The notes below the pieces were generated by a model, which saw nothing but the letters and a program-made list of their open reading frames with translations, was not told the DNA's origin and made no database searches. Position numbers and translations under genes: made by a program. Of a DNA stretch of 64,000 bases, positions 59,157 through 64,000 are shown piece after piece (position 1 is the first letter of the stretch; each line of letters begins with the position of its first letter). Origin of the DNA: Saxidomus purpurata (lineage: Eukaryota > Mollusca > Bivalvia > Venerida > Veneridae); assembly GCA_022818135.1 (NCBI GenBank), contig JAFMSR010000002.1, forward strand, positions 28,868,327-28,932,326, in the 5' to 3' direction.

Positions 59157-62100
59157 CTGCAATGACAAAACGGGTGAATAGTTTTAAATGTTTTCTTTTA
59201 AACAGTCTTGGTACAGAAAAACTGTATTTCCTTTTTATGTATTCTAAAGAAATGTTATTTATTCTTCAAAATGACTGTAGTAAATTTAAGAAAAACATTT
59301 TACAAATAAATTTCACTGTTTAACTCTTCTTTTTCCATTGAATATAGCAATAATTGTTTTTGACTACTGTAATAGTCACAATAATTTTAATTTTCAAATG
59401 CTTTAGATTTGTAATGAGAGAACTGGCTCTTCTTACAAATTCTTAAATTCTATCTGTTAGTAAGATAAACCCTTAAATGAGTACTCTCAAAGTATTCACT
59501 GTGTTTTACTCATCGTACTTGACATCGTACTAAAGCAATTTTGAAGGCCAGCGATGCAGAATGGCGGACATAGAGCAGTTCACAGTAGCTCACCATGAGC
59601 ACTTTGTATTCAGGTGGGCTAACAGAGTGTTTTACACATACCTTGTTTTGACTTGACAAACACATATGGAATATTCTGAAAAAATAAACGAAAATTGATA
59701 TTACTATGTATTCAACACAAGTTTACATATTAAAAGGTATCCTCACAGCAACCACAGTAACTTCTTTAAAAAAAAAGCTTTGGTAAAGTAGGGATTTTTT
59801 GGCCTTTCTAGAGCTGGGTCCCTTTCTACTGAGAAAATGACCGCTGTGTACCTAGTAATATGTTTAAATTGGGAAAGTAGTTTTTTTTACAATCAATTCA
59901 CTTTATTTTGTAATATCAGTGATTTTTTTCCTGTGTTTTTATCAGATTAAAATTAAGTTCTGCCAAAGGCTGATTTCTACAACTGGGATGGGTCCCAATT
60001 ACAGCCCCATTGTAAGCTATAAATCATTGACTTGTAGGGACTACAGAACATCAATGCCAAGTTTCATCAATTTTCATCATGTATTTTAGAAGATGTTGTA
60101 TTAAGGTAATATCTATGGATGCTGTACAGTGATCAGTAAAAATAACTCACCCTGAGCACAGGCTCAGATCAGCTAAAATGGTATCAATCCATAAAATTTT
60201 GCAGTTTCATACCTTATCTTCACACAACAGTGGCAGGTGAAGTAATATCTCTAATGGTTCAGCGTCAGCGGCCATCACTATAAATTCAGCCATACCTCGA
60301 TTCAAAGTCTTTGTAGCTGAAAAAGAAACAAAAGATTCCATGTACAATTGTTTTGATGTACTTCTACATATGCCACTATGGTATGTTATAAGGTATTAAC
60401 AGTACTTTATTCATAATATATTTCTGGAAGCACGTTCAAATTTTAAACAGCAATTTCCAAAAGTACAGCTTCATTAACATGTGTTTAGTCTCCTTTCTTT
60501 ATTCGTCATCTTTGATTTTTAAGAAATTTTCTGCAATTTCAGTTAGGATATAGGGTCAGAAAACCTGATCCTATATCCTTCAGAAGGTAACTGATAACAT
60601 TTCAATTTAAAACAGCACTAGTTTACGACAGCTTGTCATTTGAATTAATTAAATGTTACTACTATGTTGAGTCACCACTATTACACAACAATTTATAAAT
60701 CATATTGAAAACTTTCAACCATATACAGAAGGAGAGTATTATTATACCTTCATTGGCTCCTTTCTTCAGTTGTTTGTAATTAGCCGCATTTTGTATCAGA
60801 TCCAGAATCTGTACATTCAAGTCACCATCAGCAAGAGGGTAGGCCTTGGGATTTACTTCATCTGCCTGAAACACAGAACAGTTCCATTTTTGACAGTTCT
60901 GACATATTTGAAGTACGTTTTACTTCTCTCTTTCTATCATTTAGACATACATGTAGACTTGGCACTACATATAATATTGTGGTCACAGGATGCGGATACC
61001 CCACGCTGTACTTTGCTTGTTATCTTGATCTGTTTGGAAGAGATTAGTCAGTATGACCCTTATGCCTCTCCTAGACATGTTCTCTATAGGGGTTTGAATG
61101 ATTTTTATTGCAGCTATAAAAGCCTATTTTTAATGTAAAACACTTTTTATAAGGATGTTTTCTGACTAAACTTACGAACTTTTATCATCGCTTCTTGTCA
61201 CAAGTGTTTTTAAATATATTTTCTTTAATTTTGAGAATGATTTGAAAACTGTTCATATACTTTCATATCATACACATTAAGGCATTTAGCTCCTTTGCTG
61301 GTTGTGCGCAACAGATTTTTCGCTATGCTGTGTTTTCAGGTACCAGAACCGTTATTCCTTAATATTTTTTTACTGTATGGTGCCGGTACACAAAATCAGA
61401 ACATAGCGTATGTCTCTTGCAAGGAACCAGCAAGGGACCTAATTGAGCATTTTTTATTATGTTACTCGCGTAACTCGGGTAGAGAATTGGCGCTTGCACA
61501 ATGGACTAACTCGACCTTTCTTACCCTAACGTATCGAGTTGTCTTTTTTTTATTTTGTCTAAATAATTGAAACATGACTATTTGTTTAATTTCTTTGTGA
61601 TTTTCAATGAAAAATGGAATAAATTTGTCAAGGGCACATGAAAATTCCAAACTGCAGATAATCTCTAACCTAGTCCACCATCTTTAACCCTGGCCAACTT
61701 GTGCGCAACTGAGGGTTGCACAGGTGGAGTAGATTAAGATAAAATGCATGTCCATTGGTTTAACTTGACATATTTGGATTAGAACTCAGGTTACTGGAGT
61801 TACCCGAGTAACTCTTTCCAAAATGGTCACTGTCATCATTTAAAAGTTGGCAATACAAATTTTATTTGAAATTTTCTTGTCGGTATATCAAAACAATAAA
61901 CATTAGTTATGAATAGCCATTGATCGACTAAATTTATCAAGAAATTCAAGCAATAATTGAATAAACAACAGGAATCCGGTAAGTTTGTTGCCAAAGTTTC
62001 ATAACTTGTATATATTATGCTTGACAGTCAGTCCTGTTATAGAAATGTCTTTTGGGGGTCCAAATCTCATGTGACGGTGATAAATTTTCACTTGGCTGTA

Positions 62101-62808
62101 GATGTCATCGATAAATTTTTTTGTATCAATTAAGAAATATCGACGATACAGCGATATATCGATACATGGGCGTAAAATAGTCACTGACCACATATTCTAC
62201 CAAATCTCTTGACTTTATTTGTACTAAACATATGGTTCTGGTGTACAATATATATCAACCCTTGCAGTGCTGAAATATTTTTGCCAATGAGACCACATTT
62301 CATTAAATTATCATTCGTAAGAAAAACACTGAACTCTGGGTAGAGTGATTGTTGATACTTTGGTTGAGTCTTGATGGAATTTTCAAACGTTAAACTGTAG
62401 ATCATTGAACGGTGTAACATTATTTGATATACAATTTTTCAAAACGGCAATCGATAACGAATTGAAAATGTTTTATTGTTGATATATCAATATCATTTGA
62501 ATCAATTACATCCCTACTTGTCTGTCTGGGGAAAAGTGAGAAAAACAGGATTTCCACACATTTTAGAGGAAGCTCAGAACCTTCTAATCTTGAAGACATT
62601 TTACAATTTAGTTTATAATTGATTTTAAAACTTTAACTTGTTAACCTAAATGATCAATAATTTTTTGACACGGTAAACTTATAAAAGCATAATACCAACT
62701 CAAGTGGCGAGCACGTGTTCGAAGTCACTTTGTCTTTGTATAATTAAAATCTACAATTCAATTTATAAGATCAATCATATGATATGTCACAACAAATTTT
62801 CTTACCAT
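59032..62808 (-). CDS. SNU13: SNU13/NHP2L1, 15.5K box C/D and U4 snRNA-binding protein (five exons, 127 aa)
   Basis: Join, in coding order: 62808-62806, 60865-60748, 60316-60213, 59675-59642 and 59156-59032 (384 nt, 128 codons with stop). The product is an L7Ae-family kink-turn binder matching human SNU13 along its length, one residue shorter. It has NPKAYPLAD at 6-14, the RNA-contact stretch KKGANEATK at 35-43, the L7Ae signature [17 protein letters not shown], and [15 protein letters not shown] near the C-terminus. It works in the nucleus as part of the U4/U6.U5 tri-snRNP and the core of box C/D snoRNPs. Exon 1 contributes only the ATG, directly followed by GTAAG; without it exon 2 would begin GCAGAT with no suitable Met. 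Confidence 0.96.
59575..59625. repeat. Fragment of the gctcacctg-family end in SNU13 intron 4
   Basis: 'agtagctcaccatgagcact' and 'ttcaggtgggctaac' resemble the right end of the 8687-10111 element. A similar fragment ('aactcaccctgagcacaggc') lies in intron 3 at about 60145-60178. Confidence 0.5.
59642..59675 (-). CDS. SNU13: SNU13 coding exon 4 (34 nt)
   Basis: Acceptor ttttcag|AATATT, donor ACAAG|GTATGT. Codes [11 protein letters not shown]. Short, but phase and homology agree. Confidence 0.93.
60213..60316 (-). CDS. SNU13: SNU13 coding exon 3
   Basis: 104 nt. Acceptor tttcag|CTACAA, donor ATAAG|GTATGA. Codes ATKTLNRG and the L7Ae signature through CEDK. Confidence 0.95.
60748..60865 (-). 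CDS. SNU13: SNU13 coding exon 2
   Basis: 118 nt. Acceptor tttcag|GCAGAT, donor GAAG|GTATAA. Codes residues 2-40. Confidence 0.95.
60866..62805 (-). other. SNU13: SNU13 intron 1
   Basis: 1.9 kb. I looked for but could not recognise an intronic snoRNA with clear paired C and D boxes. No repeat was identified. Confidence 0.7.
62806..62808 (-). CDS. SNU13: SNU13 coding exon 1 (ATG only)
   Basis: Context ctagcaATG|GTAAGA. The 5' UTR lies to the right (above 62808). ATG joined to GCAGATGAAGTAAATCCC gives M-A-D-E-V-N-P, the expected family N-terminus. Confidence 0.85.
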
Positions 62809-64000
62809 TGCTAGTTTGTAGTTGAAATAGTATGGTTAATATATTCGATCCTCTCGGCTTAACAGCTTCACGGAGGGAAAATGGTTACAAGTTTCAAAAG
62901 GTAACAAAACGTGCTTGCAACGTGCTTTCAAACCGGAAGTTTACGAATAACGTAAACAAACCCAAGTAATCTAAAAAGACAAAAAGAACCACAGTCTTCC
63001 AAATGATTCTAACGAAAATACATTTGTATGTTAAATGTATAATAGCATCAATGATATGATGGAATTAATGATTAGCAAAAAAAAAACGAAACAAAATAAA
63101 ACATATACCCGCAGTGATTACTTCCCTTAACAGTATAAAAGTACTGTACAGTAGATTCTGCCATCAAGCGATTTTGTTAAAATTAAAAAAAAAAGTAAAA
63201 AATACGAATTTAACTTTAAATACTATAGCGTTAGTTCTTTGTACTGCTTTTTTAGTACGATTAATTGTAAACATATTTCAACTGTCAAGCGGTAAAAACA
63301 ATAAAGTTAATTCAAAACAACGATTTTAATGTTTACATGCCGTCACATCCGTCACGTGACATTTTTCATGAATTGAGAGCAGTTTTCGTAGAAATGCTTC
63401 GCTCCGGCATTAAGAAGTAGCCTTACAAAAACAATTATTCCTTTCACAGATGTTATGCAATATTACAAATTTTAAGAACACGTTTATGAATGAGTACATC
63501 TGTGAATTTGCGAGAAGTCTTGGGTTTTGCAGTACCGTCTGCTTTAACTTCGTTATCATTAACTTACCAACATCTTGAAAATCAGTCGACTGTGCTAAAG
63601 GATGGCGTTTATAAGTCAGTGCTACACATTTTTGCCTCACAAAAATAGACTAATCATCTAGTTTTGGGATGTTCCTTTTAAATAAAAGCCGATGCTAAAA
63701 CTTTTGACAGAGTATACTATTTATGTGTTGTTTTAGTCAAAACAAAAAGGTAAGGAACAAGTGAATGTTCGTATTTTATATAATGAAACCGACGGGCCTT
63801 AGGACAAAATGTGTCAAATCAAATACTGTGCTAGAAAAACCGCGAAATTCACTTATATACTGACCGTGGAAGGATATATCAGCTGACCAATGGACAAGAG
63901 GGATAAGTGACCAATAAAAAAGCGCGTTATGATCGATAATTAAGAGATTTTGTTTGTAAACAAAATGCTATAAATTATCTCAGTGAACAGAAGAATCGGA
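62809..64000. other. SNU13: Upstream region of SNU13
   Basis: It should contain the SNU13 5' UTR and promoter near 62810-62960 (a stretch richer in C/G than its surroundings). Beyond that, nothing recognisable to the end of the window. Confidence 0.45.

Noticed and set aside
63410..63640. 76-codon minus-strand ORF upstream of SNU13
   Set aside because: Length is within random expectation and there is no recognisable motif or splice support.

Overview
This is eukaryotic nuclear DNA, most likely from a bivalve mollusc. It is AT-rich, with phase-consistent GT-AG introns and coding exons scattered among repeats. Several dispersed families open with a phrase like 'ggccctatatcgctcacctg' and carry 'gtgacctagtttttgacc' tandem units; I associate these with clam-type genomes. 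The species cannot be fixed from the sequence.

Four protein genes can be supported. (1) At 1473-7349 (-) lies one uninterrupted 1,958-codon ORF. It joins an N-terminal P-loop domain, a cellular RDR/QDE-1-type RNA-dependent RNA polymerase with the DLDGD catalytic motif, and a UPF1-like superfamily 1 RNA helicase. This is the most exciting object here: two activities usually carried by separate partner proteins in small-RNA amplification sit in one polypeptide. (2) At 20771-27187 (+) is the DEAD-box helicase DDX47 in three exons (452 aa). (3) At 34820-50656 (-) is an NCX-type Na+/Ca2+ exchanger in eleven coding exons (809 aa), with both alpha repeats and two Calx-beta domains. (4) At 59032-62808 (-) is SNU13/NHP2L1 (15.5K) in five exons (127 aa), the first coding only the initiator Met. 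DDX47 and NCX converge across a gene-poor gap of about 7.6 kb. The genes are not a functional cluster, although DDX47 and SNU13 both act in ribosome biogenesis or splicing RNA metabolism.

Most of the rest is repeats. 8.7-16.6 kb is a dense block of nested elements with 110-160 bp internal tandem units, one interrupted by a TTAA-flanked MITE. DDX47 intron 1 holds a MITE, a tRNA-derived SINE and a second copy of the 147-bp-unit element. NCX introns carry two large foldback elements (about 1.05 kb and 0.73 kb). A 235-bp MITE with perfect 28-bp inverted ends lies downstream of NCX. Two related repeats with tRNA-like cores occur at 16.8-17.2 and 55.6-56.1 kb. Homopolymer blocks at 53.3 and 57.9 kb look like assembly or sequencing trouble spots. 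I found no rRNA, CRISPR array or convincing functional tRNA gene.

All joins were made by hand from splice consensus, reading frame and remembered family sequences. UTR ends and promoters are not resolved.
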